Origin: Casuarius casuarius
Lineage: Eukaryota > Chordata > Aves > Casuariiformes > Casuariidae
Direction of reading: 5' to 3'
NCBI GenBank assembly: GCA_003342895.1
Contig: PTFA01000197.1
Location: forward strand, 558,001 to 622,000
Length of the DNA stretch: 64,000 nucleotides
The notes under the pieces are model-generated. The model was not told the DNA's origin. It did not search any database and worked only from the letters and a program-made list of their open reading frames with translations. Below, piece by piece: positions 1 to 11,600 of the stretch. Every line of letters starts with the position of its first letter. Within the stretch, counting starts at the first letter, position 1. The position numbers were made by a program, and so were the translations under genes.

Positions 1-2969
1 ACCCACATCCCGTGCCCTCCCTTGCATGGAAGCTATTTCAGTCCTTTTGATACTATTTAATACACACACATATATACCCAGGCTCTTCACTGTGCCAAGA
101 ATGCAGCTGGGAGCAGCCAGACCGTGATGGCTGCCCACTCTCTACATGCTAAAGGAAATCCTCTGTTTATGCAGGAGTCCACAAAGATTTTAGGGCTAGC
201 AGGCAGCCAGACCCAGGAATCTGAGACTAGCAGGCATAGAGGACATGGCTCTGCTTTGCACGTCCCAGCCCTGGGTTGTGAGAGGTAGATTTGACTCCCC
301 TCACACTGTATCCAAAGAGAGCCTGATTACTCATGCTGTAGGCAGATGAGTGGATCCATTTTAAAATGGAAAGTGGCAAAGCAGAGGCACTGGTTAGTGT
401 CACCAGTCCAGCTCCCTGCTGGTGCAGTAGTTCTAGCAATCATTGCCACTTGCAGCCTTCAAGCAGATGCAGCTTTTTTCAGAAAAGTTCAAGGCTGGTG
501 ACAGCACTGAGTCTCTCTGCTCCTCTTATTCCCTCTTTAGGTGGAGCAGATGCTATTGCAAATAACTTGGTGGGGAGGAGAGAGCAATGGCAGTGATGGA
601 AAGTGTTATTTGTACTGACAAAGATTCTGAACAAGTATTTGCATTACATTAGCTGTAGAAAAGCAGATCACTTTTCTGACACAAAGGTATGGGCCTGAAA
701 GCATTCTTAGAAATGGAAGTAAGAATCATTTCACCAGCAAGCCAAAAGCTTATGACCTGGGGATGTTTCCACAGGGTTTGGGTTGGGTGCTCACTCCAGT
801 ATTTATTGTACAGTTGTATGAACTATCTAATTCAAAACAAATGTTTTCTGTAGACACATTTTTAAGTGAAAAAAGATGTCAGCATGCATCTGTGGTCCCT
901 GAGATAGGTCCTTGCACGGGGCAAACAGAAGAGAGATGTTAATGAGCGTGAAAGTAACTCTGAAAACCACTATGTCTATGGTCAGTTGAGAGCCAGCAGT
1001 ATGAGGGTCACCTGCTTCTGTGCCCATTTATTTTGAAGTCTCATTATATGACAATGTTGAAAGGCATGTGTTAATCCTGAACATTCACAGAGGGGGGAGA
1101 GAATATCCACCCCCAGCAACTGAGGTGACCATGCTGCCTTGTCATCAGAACACTTTCCTGAATAAAAGATACCTACCCTTGGCAAATTACTTTATGCAGC
1201 TGGAGAGAGATTTCCTTCGCCTGAGCTGTTTCCAAGTGAGCCAGCTGACTCAATAGTTCAGCCCTCTGGCTGTAAGAAGCATTAAGATTTCTGTCAGATT
1301 GCTCTGTATTCCAAAGAAAACTGTCACCTTCTTCTCTCCTTTACTTAGACATCCCCTTACTTAGACATCTAGGAATAGGCAATAAATGAAGTACCTCTGG
1401 TAGACCTGAGCTGCCTCTTTTAATCTATCATCAAATGGAAATGGAAGACATTTAACTCAACTGCTTTGAATCCCAGCAGCCCATTTTCACTCTCATGTTA
1501 GGTGTTACTCAAACTCAAGCCTCAGTGTCTTGATTGTATATACTATCCACAGCCTGTCTCACGCTCTGGCTATTTTTTGCCATACAGCAGCTGTAAACTT
1601 GGGACCAAGACCAGGCCTTACTCAAACAGGAGTTCTCTTTCACCTCTAAAGTGATTATGGATTCAGCATAGCGAGGCCTGGTTTCAGATGACTAACCTCC
1701 ATCCTGTAGCAGGCTTGAAAGTCTGTCCTCTCTCCCACATCTTAGTGCCAGGACCCAAGTGTTTGTTGTGTTTATATGGCCTGATGGTGAGCAAACAGAA
1801 AGCATGAACTCTTCCCGCACACAGGATACACCTTTTCCTCCTCTCGTACCAGGCACTAATTTCAGAAAAACACACCTTGTTCTGTCTCTCTTCCCTCATC
1901 TTTACAAAATGTCCACCTAGAGCTTTGGCCACACTTTGGCAACTTTCCCAGCACAAGGACAGAGGCTGGGCAATAGAGCAAGGAAACATTTATTGAAAGG
2001 ACAGCTCAGAACAGCTCACAAAGAAAATTTTGTCTTCCTCTGGCCCTAGCAAACAGGTTTGCCTGAGAAGAGAGAAAACTATGGTTATATTCTGTGTTCT
2101 TTTCATGCCATTCCTCTATATTTATGCTGTTGTGTTGTTTATGGCAAGGCCATTTGTCCTTTGTTGTACCTTTTAGAAGCAAGCCCATAAAGCTCCTGCA
2201 GAGCTGTAGCTTGCTCCCCTCCTCCTGCAGCAGTGGCAAAAGAGCAGCTGGGCATCTCTGCTCCCAGCCCCTATGTCGGTCAGGAGTCATTACTGTGGAC
2301 TTGCCTTGCAATCAGTTCTTTTCATCCAGACAAAGAACAAGCCTGCAGGCTGTTGTGTCCTTGCTGGTCATGTCCTTACTCTAGGTCAGGGATGACGATG
2401 TGTTTTCATGATACCTGATGGCATTGTACATTTTGTCTCTTGACCTGGTCTGTGTCTCTCATGTGACTGAACTTCCATAGGCCTGTATGTTCTTGCCTTT
2501 TCTAGCCAACAGCTTTGTCAGGCTGCAGCACACTCTCAGCAGATGACATTGTTTCAGCAGAGACATTCCCAGATGGCATAAGGGATATTCCAGGACCTAA
2601 TGAAGGAAAAGCACAGGAAAAAAGTGATATCACTAGATGCTAGTTTTCTCATATACTTTTATTTTCAGGACCAGTAGAGGAGGTCTGTATCTCAGTTATG
2701 TTGTTCCCTGGTGGCATCTTAGGGACTGAGAGAGGGGAAGAGGTAAGCTGGGCAGAAAATAACAAAAATGATGGGAGGGAGTAGCCTTTATGGCCAGGAA
2801 AAGCCATCTATTGCCAATTATGTTATAACTGTGAATTCTATTACGATATTTCTTGTTGCCATGGTCACATACACCATCCCAGGAGTTACTCAGTGGTGGT
2901 AGTTGTGTTGAGCTGATCAAAGGCAGATCAGACTTCCTAGTCCTCATAAATCCAGTGTTCACGGAATGG
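1..2969. other. Anonymous non-coding DNA
   Basis: No reading frame here resembles a known protein and the open frames are short, overlapping and on both strands. Two small items are visible. An exact 13-base direct repeat (TTACTTAGACATC) lies at 1341-1353 and 1357-1369 with a 16-base period. A palindromic GTTGCCATGGTCAC at 2865-2878 resembles an RFX X-box, with one position off consensus on either strand. I see no recognisable interspersed repeat up to the Harbinger relic that begins near 2970. Confidence 0.6.
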
Positions 2970-4117
2970 CTCCTGTCTGGCCTGTGTTACGTTCTCCAGA
3001 ACAGGCAACAAAGGTCAGCAAATCTCAGGATGCTGCTACATGTAACTGGCTGAACATGCACATTATGGCAGTCCAGCATGAGCTGAAGGCTGCATGAAAT
3101 GTCTGTAATGGCCAGAGATGCCTGGAAAAAGATGTAAGAATCAAAGTAAGCAGCTTCAATCACAATACAGGTTGGTGGTAGCATGCTACAAAAGTTTCTG
3201 TCCAGAGGTAGAAAAAAGCCTGACCTGGCCAAGGTTACAAAGACAAATTCTGCAGATGTAGGCATCATACACACATCCAGTGTTGCCTGTTTTAATGCCC
3301 ATACAGTGTCTCCAACAACTTATGCAACCATCCACCAGTCCCTACACTATAATGACATAGGACCCCTTTTTATTCATATGGTGAGTGCTTCTCTCAGGCT
3401 TTTAGTATGTAGAGCCACAGCTTCAGCAGCTGGAAAACCCATTTGGGGTGAAACTGCTAGTGCTCTCTCTGGAACACTACAAGATATGAAGTGTTGGAGC
3501 TATGGAGCACATCACAAGGGAATAAAGGTATGTGCCATGGTAATGCATAACACTCCTATGCTGACCCTCAAACTGCTTTGCTACCCATCAATAGGAGCTG
3601 GTAGCTGTCCTCTTGCACCTTGGAGTGGAGGCCTTAAAGGTTGTAGGCTAGCAGTCCAAGATGTGTGCAAGCTCACAGCACAGCCTGCCAAAAGAAGTTC
3701 TTCACATGCACACAAAACCCCTCTGCCTGCTGCTGCTGGCCATCCTAGAGGTGGAGAACAACATGGTCCCACTAGAAGTGTTGGTTTCCATCTTCTAGAA
3801 ATGATGCTCCGCAAAGGAGAGGCAGGGCTCAGCGACAATCCAGTCAGCCCTGATCTGAACAAAGATCTAAACAGCTGCCAAAAAGGGCATTGGCAGCACC
3901 TTATGGCAAGAACTAGTTTGCTTTCTGGTTCCAGATGTACCAGGTTCCGCAGTAGAGGATAGACATAACCCCAGAAAGGGCCATGTTCCTGATCCAGAGC
4001 CTCACCAGGAGAAAAGCCAGTAGCCCAGACATATGGGACTCCTAACAAACAGCATGCAAGAGGAGGGGCTATACGGGCACTACACAAGGCTTGGGTGCAG
4101 GCAGCCAGGCAGTGCAT
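2970..4117 (-). mobile_element. PIF/Harbinger DNA transposon relic
   Basis: A decayed DNA transposon of the PIF/Harbinger superfamily, read on the minus strand. The support is the transposase-like core described in the separate pseudogene entry (about 3775 down to 2985). The stretch 3776-4117 would be the N-terminal or 5' part and is only weakly recognisable. I could not locate terminal inverted repeats or the three-base target duplication typical of the superfamily, so both ends are approximate. Such elements are common in turtles and crocodilians. The long plus-strand open frame at 3183-3962 is an antisense shadow of this element. Confidence 0.7.
2985..3775 (-). pseudogene. Broken PIF/Harbinger-type transposase
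   Basis: Reading the minus strand in shifting frames gives a run of segments in the order expected for a PIF/Harbinger DDE nuclease. An N-terminal segment like 'W-D-x-V-V-L...' lies near 3772-3680. A 'SYxxVAxQF'-like segment is near 3598-3557. A 'GFP..GAxDGTHI'-like segment at 3440-3404 reads GFPAAEAVALHT. An 'NRKG'-like segment at 3383-3348 reads MNKKGS. A 'G-V-H-D-A-R-V-F'-like segment at 3278-3225 reads GCVYDAYICRI. A 'CIVGDAAY'-like segment at 3170-3138 reads CIVIEAAYF. A 'VECAFGRLK'-like segment near 3069-3040 reads IMCMFSQLH. All three catalytic-type acidic positions appear changed (D to A, D to E, E to M). Frames change several times and stops intervene, so it cannot encode an active enzyme. 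The family match is by remembered motif order, not by alignment. Confidence 0.7.
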
Positions 4118-5353
4118 AGCAGGCTGATGAGTTCAGATTCTTCTGTGTTCCTCAGGTGATTCCCAATATCTCCTTCATCCTTTGTCCCCAGAAATGCTAA
4201 CTCTGAGCCTTTTTCCTCACAATCAGAGCATGTTAAGGAAAGAGTAAGGGACCATAACTGCCACAAAGAAAGTTTAGTTTCAGCTGCCATCATTCCAAAA
4301 ACTTATATCTCAAAAGAGTTAGCAGGACTGCACATATGACTGCAGGAACCACTGCCTGAAATGGCTATATTTCAGACAGAACCATTAGCATTAGACCAAA
4401 GCAGGCCATTCTGGTCACCAGCAGCCGGAGGCAGGCTGGTGTTGAGTAGGTCGCTGCTACACGTGATGATACCACTTCACAACTTGGTGCTCTGAAAGGA
4501 CAGCTTTTCCGAGACACTGGCGCACATGAACATGACTCTGACAGGGAGCAGAATTAGATATCCTCAGGCTTGAGGGCTGACTGGTAAGGCAGGCATGGAA
4601 ATCACGAGCTAGGAAACTGGTTGTTGTCTGCTTCTTCAGTACTCAGGGAAACAAGTCTTTAGGTATGCTCTCTATAAATAAACAGGTTCACACACAAGAT
4701 ACAGCTGACTTGTAAAAGAGTTTTTTTCCTTAATGGAAACAGCCTGGCAAGGCCCATGATACTGGCTAACTTCTTGGACCACAAAGCAACAATACAAGGC
4801 AGGTGACAACACCCCCCCCAACTTGTCACCAGGATCTGCATTACTCTTTTGTGCAGCTACCAGGAGCTGTAGCTCAGCTGAATAGCATTGAAATAACCAA
4901 CCACACAATCTCAGATAATAATGATAGTCCTCAAGGTCTATGATTGTAAGCATGAAGCATATGTATGGATGATAAATGTTCCCTGGAGTTACTACTCAAA
5001 AGACCAATTTCAGAGTTTTCATCAGAAAGGACCAACTCTTTAAAAGCTGTTCTTTCTTTTGAAGTCCAACAGAGGTCAGAACTGCTTGGTATCTTGAAGT
5101 GCTGCAGTGAAAGGAATGTAATCTCTGCCTTCCTTCAGTGGGATAAACAGGAACAACTGGTTTCATTATTAATAACATATCTGACTGTCATTGCATCTGT
5201 GACATTTGTGTTTTCAAACTTCTCTTGACAGCCATGAGGGTTAGAAACTTATACTTTGTCTACATAGAGCAGTACTGACTGAAGTGCTTGGCCCTGTGTG
5301 GATGTTTCAGTGCAGTGCCAGAGGCACAGTAGCCACTCCTCACCACCTCCCTG
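4118..5353. other. Non-coding spacer between Harbinger relic and CR1
   Basis: No gene or repeat recognised. The only low-complexity item is a run of eight C at 4812-4819. Short open frames at 4659-4953 (-) and 4965-5228 (+) have no recognisable motifs. Confidence 0.5.
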
Positions 5354-5560
5354 AGAAGTTACAGGATCACAGGGTAATTCAGGTCAGAAGGGACTTCAGG
5401 AGGCGTCTAGTCCAACCCCCCACTCAATGCAGGGCCAACAATGAGATAGGACCAGATTGCTCAAAGCTTTATCAGGTCTTGAAAATCTCCAAGGAAAGAG
5501 ACTGCACAACCTCTACGGGCAACCCATCCTCTTGCTTAACTGTCCTGCGTCAAATCCTGT
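5354..5560 (-). mobile_element. CR1 LINE 3'-end fragment
   Basis: The plus strand carries the reverse complement of the CR1 3' untranslated end. It opens near 5356 with 'gatcacaggg', then 'ggtcagaagggacttcagg', 'tctagtccaacccc' and 'caatgcagggccaaca', and then the 'attgctcaaagc...cttgaaaatctccaagg...ctgcacaacctctacgggcaaccc' portion. This order is the usual one for sauropsid CR1 copies in reverse orientation, so the element lies on the minus strand. It is 5'-truncated, as nearly all CR1 copies are, and diverged. The right boundary near 5560 is a guess. It indicates a bird, crocodilian or turtle genome. Confidence 0.85.
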
Positions 5561-8329
5561 AGAACTATAGAAGTACACTCTGAAGGGTCTTTGAGCCTGA
5601 ATTTCTGAGAAAGCCCATCTCAGCAGGACAGATTACAGCCCCCATGTTTACCAGCATGTCTCCACAAGGCCATGTGGCAGTGTCCATGCCTTCTCATCAT
5701 GCTCCAGGGCCCCCACACCCTTATGAGCCACATATCTCTTCAAAACCTAGGTGGGTATCAAGATGGGACGCCCAGCCTCCTCAGCTGCTCTACCTGTACC
5801 TTTATACAGCATCAGGATGTTCACCAGCTCCCTACCCACAAAAAAACCATGAAGGACTATGCACACAGCCATGACCAGACCCAGAACTTGCTCCAGCACA
5901 CAGCTCTGAGCAAACTACAACCAATGTGGACCACCATAGCTTTTATGAACATCCTCCTCCCCCAGCCCTCCTAGTGGCAGCATGTCCTCTTAAGTGTCCC
6001 CCCCCCATTAGATATTGCCAGCTGAACAGTGAAAACAGGGTTGCCAAGCAACGCAAATCCTCCAAGCAACCAGCCACGTCAGACGGCAGCAACCCATCAC
6101 ATATCAGCTTGAAAGCCAGTGCATCTGCTACCATTTTGCCTCTCAGCAGCTATTCTGTCCAGCCATAGCTAGTAGCTACTGAGATCCATGCCTCTTCTCT
6201 TCTCCCACCAGCCAAAAGCACTGGCCAAGGCACTCATGCAATTGTTGATCAGCCAATATGCCCACAACTAATCAGCACATGCTCACAGACTGTGAACACA
6301 AGCACAGAGGCCAAGGAAATCCGAGCAGGGATGGTCTTTACATGGGTATCAAGCACCTCCCTGCATTGCATGGATCACCAGTCTTCTATCTCCTCTTTGT
6401 TCCCTTCCCTGCAGGCCTCATTTCTTCCTTCTCCCTATCCTCTGTGGCAACATCACACACTGCAGACAGGCAGGACATGGCTCCACATCATTCACACAGA
6501 GCTGTACCATCCCTGGACTGTGCACTGACAAGCCTGGTCTACATAAGTACACATCCAAAATACAAATAAGAGCATCTTGGGATAGCACAGTCACCTCTGC
6601 AAAGCAGACCTTATAGGACACTTACACAGCCACCTCTACCTCCAGATGTCCCCTATTCAATCACTTTTCATATCTCAACAGGTGTTTCAGGCTGTCCTAC
6701 TGCTTCACCAGAGCCAGGGGCTGAGACCCAAGGGAGGGGCTTAGCACTGGTCTCAGCCTAGCCCTATCTCTCTGCTCTTTCCATAATTATGCTAGATAAG
6801 AAGAGTAAAGCTCCTCCACATCAGCCCAAGACAAATGATGAGAATGCCCACCATGTGCCTCATGTTTTCCCTCTCCTCGACAGTGCTGTTGCACTACACA
6901 AAGTAGCTCCTCCAGCTATGAGGTGAGGTTCCTATCCATGCCCTCACTGTCCTGTAGTTTTAAAGCAAGTACCTTGAGCAAGTGGGGGGACATTAAACTC
7001 TTGGAAGGCACTCAGGAGTGAAGGCTTGCCCCTGCTGCCTGCAATCGGATGAGCTTAGAGTAGGTGGAGATTTGGGGGTGAGGTGAGTGCTCACTGTGTT
7101 CAGCATAGCCTGAGAGAGGGCTCCCCAGGCTGCCTCAGACAATCTCTAAAACCACCCCCTAAAGAGGACTGGGCTGAGGAGTTTGCATGCTGGAAACGTC
7201 TTTCTGGTGTGGGTGGAGTCCTAGAGCAGCCCAGATAGCTAAAGGACCTTTTGACACACATTTTACAGGGAGGATCACTGCTGGGGCTGGGATCATCCAG
7301 GCTGTTCCCTCCAAGTCAACTACCTGAGCAAAGGAGGCTCTTTGTTACGATCTGTGTTGTCCAAGGCCAAAAGCTGTGAGCATCAGCCATGGTTTTAAAA
7401 GGAGCTTTTCAGGAGGGTCATGGCAGCACAGTCTTCTCTTGTAGTTCTCTGTTTTGCTTCACATCATGTCATATGTAGCAACAGTCAGTCCCTACTGAGT
7501 ATCATGTTATTCCCAGGTGAGGCCAGAAGACAGAAGTCTCCCTGTCATGAGCACTGAGCAGCTTCTGCATGACCAGGGAGGCCAACAAGGAAATGAGGGT
7601 GGAAAGAAGTCTGCTCTTTGCCCACAGACAACATGAGCAATGAGAGCACAGGTGTTTCATACCAGTTAGGGAGTTGCTTCTTCCCACTGGGTGTTGCCTG
7701 GCTCAGGAACTTGAATAAGGCTCTTGATCCCCAAATTCAGCCCTGCCACACATCATCCCCATACTTACTGGCCTCTGCTATGTCCCAGGCTCCGTGTCAT
7801 CTAACAGAGAGATGCTGGAAGGAGATGTCAGGTCTCCTTTGCCCTTGTACTAAGAGGTGCTGATAGGTAAGGGAAAAGCATCTCTAGGCAGGGCTGCATG
7901 CTGCAGGCAGGCAGATACTGGGAGAGGGTGCTAGCAGCTCTTCATGCAAACTGCTGTAACATTTTGTAGGATCTGTCATGTCTGACAGACATGAGGTGAG
8001 CAGGACAGACTACAGTGAACAGACACAGAGCTCTCCAGTCTGAGATGATTCCCAAGAACAATCAAATGGGTGCTGCAAAGATATGGACACAGCACCCAGA
8101 GTAACTTGCTTTTACTCATTTAAGGAGAATCCACACAGGGAGTTACAGTACACTGTCCCTGCTTACTTTGTATTTTAGAAGTGCAATTTTGGTACTGCAG
8201 TCTGTACACATCTTGAACAGACTTAACAGGACCCTGTCCACACTGATCCATGACATAGTGCAATGACATTAAGAAAATCCTAATTGTNTCATGTAATCAT
8301 GCTAATTTGGCATTGCCCTGCCATTAAGC
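5561..8329. other. Non-coding DNA, C-rich plus strand at 5.6-6.6 kb
   Basis: Overlapping short frames between 5640 and 6570 arise from a C-rich, stop-poor plus strand and show no domain. A run of nine C lies at 5998-6006. A perfect 9-base inverted repeat with a one-base centre (TCATGTCTG-A-CAGACATGA) is at 7976-7994. An ambiguous base is at 8288. No repeat family recognised. Confidence 0.5.
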
Positions 8330-8600
8330 AAGCCAGGTGCAGTACACTGCTGATACGAATGCTGGATTTGGTCTGCTCAGAACTAGCTTAGGTATCTCTG
8401 CCTCCAGCTCCAGCAGCTGTGCAGACATCCCTTTGTACTGATGTGTTTTAAACAGAGTGGACTGAAAGAATTCAGATTAAGTGAGCTGATTCTTCCACAT
8501 AAGCAGGTTGCACAGACTTAATTAAGTTGATAACTGGGCCAACCTGGATTAAACTTTTGCAAACTTGGGTGTAGACAAGGCTTTTGTTTTATTAGAATTG
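8330..8600. repeat. MITE-like DNA element remnant ending 'gtgtagacaagg'
   Basis: The stretch 8513-8592 (cttaattaagttgataactg..., ggattaaactttt..., ending 'gggtgtagacaaggc') resembles the ends of short non-autonomous DNA elements common in turtles and crocodilians. Those elements have alternating 'aaccagttta' motifs and finish in 'tgtagacaagg'. A second, weaker 'ctgtgcagacatcc' occurs at about 8417-8430. The matching opposite end was not found, so length and strand are uncertain. Confidence 0.35.
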
Positions 8601-11600
8601 TTAATTAATCCAAGTTTTGATTGGCATAACCATATGATAACAAATGTGATTCACAGTCCAGTCTTCCACATGTCTTTGCTGTCATGAGGCCTCAAATATG
8701 GCACACAGAAGAGCTGGGTACACTTCTGACCCTGCCCTCTGAAGATCCATATTATGGCAGGTTTTACCCTGAACCCCAAAGGACCCAGGAAATAGCTGCT
8801 TTCTTGCATAAAAATAGCTTTCTAGAAATTGCATCAATGCAACAATCTCTCAAGGAACAATTTGGGCAAGGCTCATCCCACCCTCACAGAGTAGCAGTAA
8901 TTTCTGGAGAAAAAGCAGTTAACTAGATCATTCTGTTCCAGCATCTCATCTATGGGCCCTGTATAGGGATGATGGCATTATCCTATTTTTCCTTCCCAGC
9001 TAGTTAATAGGAAATCCCCTTTCAAAGGCAATTTCCATTTTAAATCACCCACATTAAGAGAGACATGTTTAATACCAATAAATCCGCTTTCTTAGAAGAG
9101 AAGCCGGGCTCATCAGCTGACTAAATCCTCTCCCCCACCCCCATTCCTGCCTTGCAATCTGTAGATCTTGCAGAAGGGCAATCTAAGACAGCTGTAGTTA
9201 GCTACCTAGACTTCTGAGCACTAAGCTGCTCCTTGCTTTGTATTCACTCTGTGTCAAAGCAAGGTCATAGAGACGTGAGTAGCTAAAAAGACTTTTCTCT
9301 GTATAAGGGAGCAGGAGTCTCAGCCAAAGATGCTCAAAGGCCGGGTTTCCACGTAACCGCATGGCTTCTGTGGGAGCCTTCCACTGCACCATTCTTCATC
9401 AGAGCCCTCCTACTCCTGGTAGGAATCAGTCTGGGGAGAGTGTTAAGGGCTTTGCAGGCTAAATGACTTTCGCCCCTCAAAGCTTCTTGCAGTACAAGTA
9501 GGGGAACCTGCCATTGACTCCCAAAAGAATCCCTATGCCCAAAACACATGCTCTGGGGGCTCCTCCTCTGCTGTTGACACCCTCCTTCTCCTCACCATCA
9601 CTGCTTCCCCTCTCCAGAGGGATTTCTAGCCTCACAGCTCTTGCAGCCAGTTTTATCATCTTCAGCTGAGAAGCAGGAGAGACAAATGGCATCTCTCTTT
9701 CCAAGACTCCCATGTTTCTAAGAAGGAGAGAGGAAGCCAACAGCATGGACAGCAATAAAGCAGTGGTTCCCCCAGCCCAGAGAAGATTGATGTGGAAGGA
9801 TCCCCCAAGGTTAGTACTGTACCAGCACCAGCGCGGTGGTACAGGTACCTCGCTTGTCCGACAGGAAGAGACACAGCTGACTAAGGGAGGAGGATGGGAA
9901 GCTCTGAAACCTGAATAAACTCCCTCTTGCTTCCTGCTGCTGCAACAAGGATCGGGAGGAAAAACTACAAAGTAAAATAAGGCTTAAAAAAAAAAAAAAC
10001 CTACAGCAGAAAGCCTTGGCCTGGCTGCCCTTAGTGCTGCAAAGAACAGATCCAAAGTCACCCATGTGATCTTCCCCTGCCTCATCATGCAGCAGCCAGA
10101 CTTTCTGCTGGCAAGTACACTGCTGTGTCGCCGCAATGGCCTCTCCTGGGAGAGAACGATCAGCTCCATTCATTGAATGTAGATCATGAAACAGTGATAG
10201 GAATCCTGAAAATGGCTTTGAAGTCTTGTATTTGAAACACATTAGAGACGTCGGAGCATAATTCACCATACGTTTTTCTGTGTGAAAGTCTGAACACCTT
10301 ATTTCACAACTCTTTTATATTGTTAAGACTGCAAGAGTGACCATTTGCTTTGGATCCATACCTGTTTTCCCACCAAGTTCATGTTCCAGCTCTGCAAATA
10401 CCTCTATAGGTGAGCACAGTTATGCATATGCATGCTAGAAACAGTGTGCCCTCCAGCAGTTACCTGCCTGGATATCTGCATAAGGCAGTGCCCATCAGAG
10501 GAGGGACTGGGCCCAGTGACCTAGGAGGTCCCTTCAGTGGTGCATCCCAGCAGGACCCATCCAAGCAGACTCTTCTCCTTCTAGGAGCACTGTTTGGACA
10601 AGGCCTGTTGATGAAGGGACATTTCAAAAGCATATTCCTTCTTTTTAGGAGCATAAGGGGGAAAACACAGGAGTCTTCTGAGATATACATTTTGTATTTT
10701 ATCATTTAAAGAACCTTGGCCTCATTTTGTTCCATGAGTCTACGGCTGACTGGGCACCGCTCAGCAGCACGGGCAGCTCTTCCTCTGTACGAAACTGCCT
10801 TGACTTTACCAGAGCAGGAAACCTTCCTCCTCCTCCTCCCTCACAGCACTCTTTACAGTCTAGATAGCATGGATAATTATATCTGTTTCCATGCTCTGCT
10901 TAGCCAAAGTGGCATTTCTTAAACAATTCCATAAACACAGACAAAAGCACCTAGCTTTCAATCTTGCACTTATTTTCCAGCTGATATTAAGATCCATTTT
11001 TTGGTTTGAGAGTGAATAATACTTTCAAAAAATAACTATAATCCTGTAGCCAGCGGGGAGAAAGAAGTACTGGGGGTCATGAATGAGGGGAAATTTCACG
11101 GTCTATTACTTTACAACTTGTCATAATAGGTCATAGCAGTTAGGTTACATTACAAGACCTATGATAAGTAGACCAGGGTAAAGCATACAAAGATTTAAAA
11201 ATTTAAGAAAGTTGTTCTAAATACTGCCACTATAAAAAACAAATGAAGTGAGATAACAGAGGGAGGGAGAGTAATCCTTGTTTTCTATAATTCCAACATC
11301 TTTCTAAACCTGTTTGGTTGACAAAACCTTTGCCTTGACCAAAGTCTTTTTGGTAAAAAAAAAAAGAATTACTGCCCTAAGTAATTTCAGCCATGCCCCA
11401 GGGTGGAGTTAGGTGTGTGCTAGAATATTCCTATCTATCTGTATCTGCACTGAACTGTTAAGCAGATGCTCACTGATGAGAAAATAGACTGCAATAAACT
11501 GGCACTGACACAGGTCTGAATCGCTGGAACTACCATAGAGATAACATTCATTTAAGAAAGATGTGCTTTCCATTTCCATTCTCTTTTAATAAAAAGCTAT

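Noticed and set aside
3183..3962. 259-codon plus-strand open frame, the longest in the window
   Set aside because: It is antisense to a recognisable Harbinger transposase relic and its own translation has no domain.
9811..10269. 152-codon minus-strand frame
   Set aside because: A phenylalanine run is the antisense of the poly-A tract at 9986-9999; no domain.
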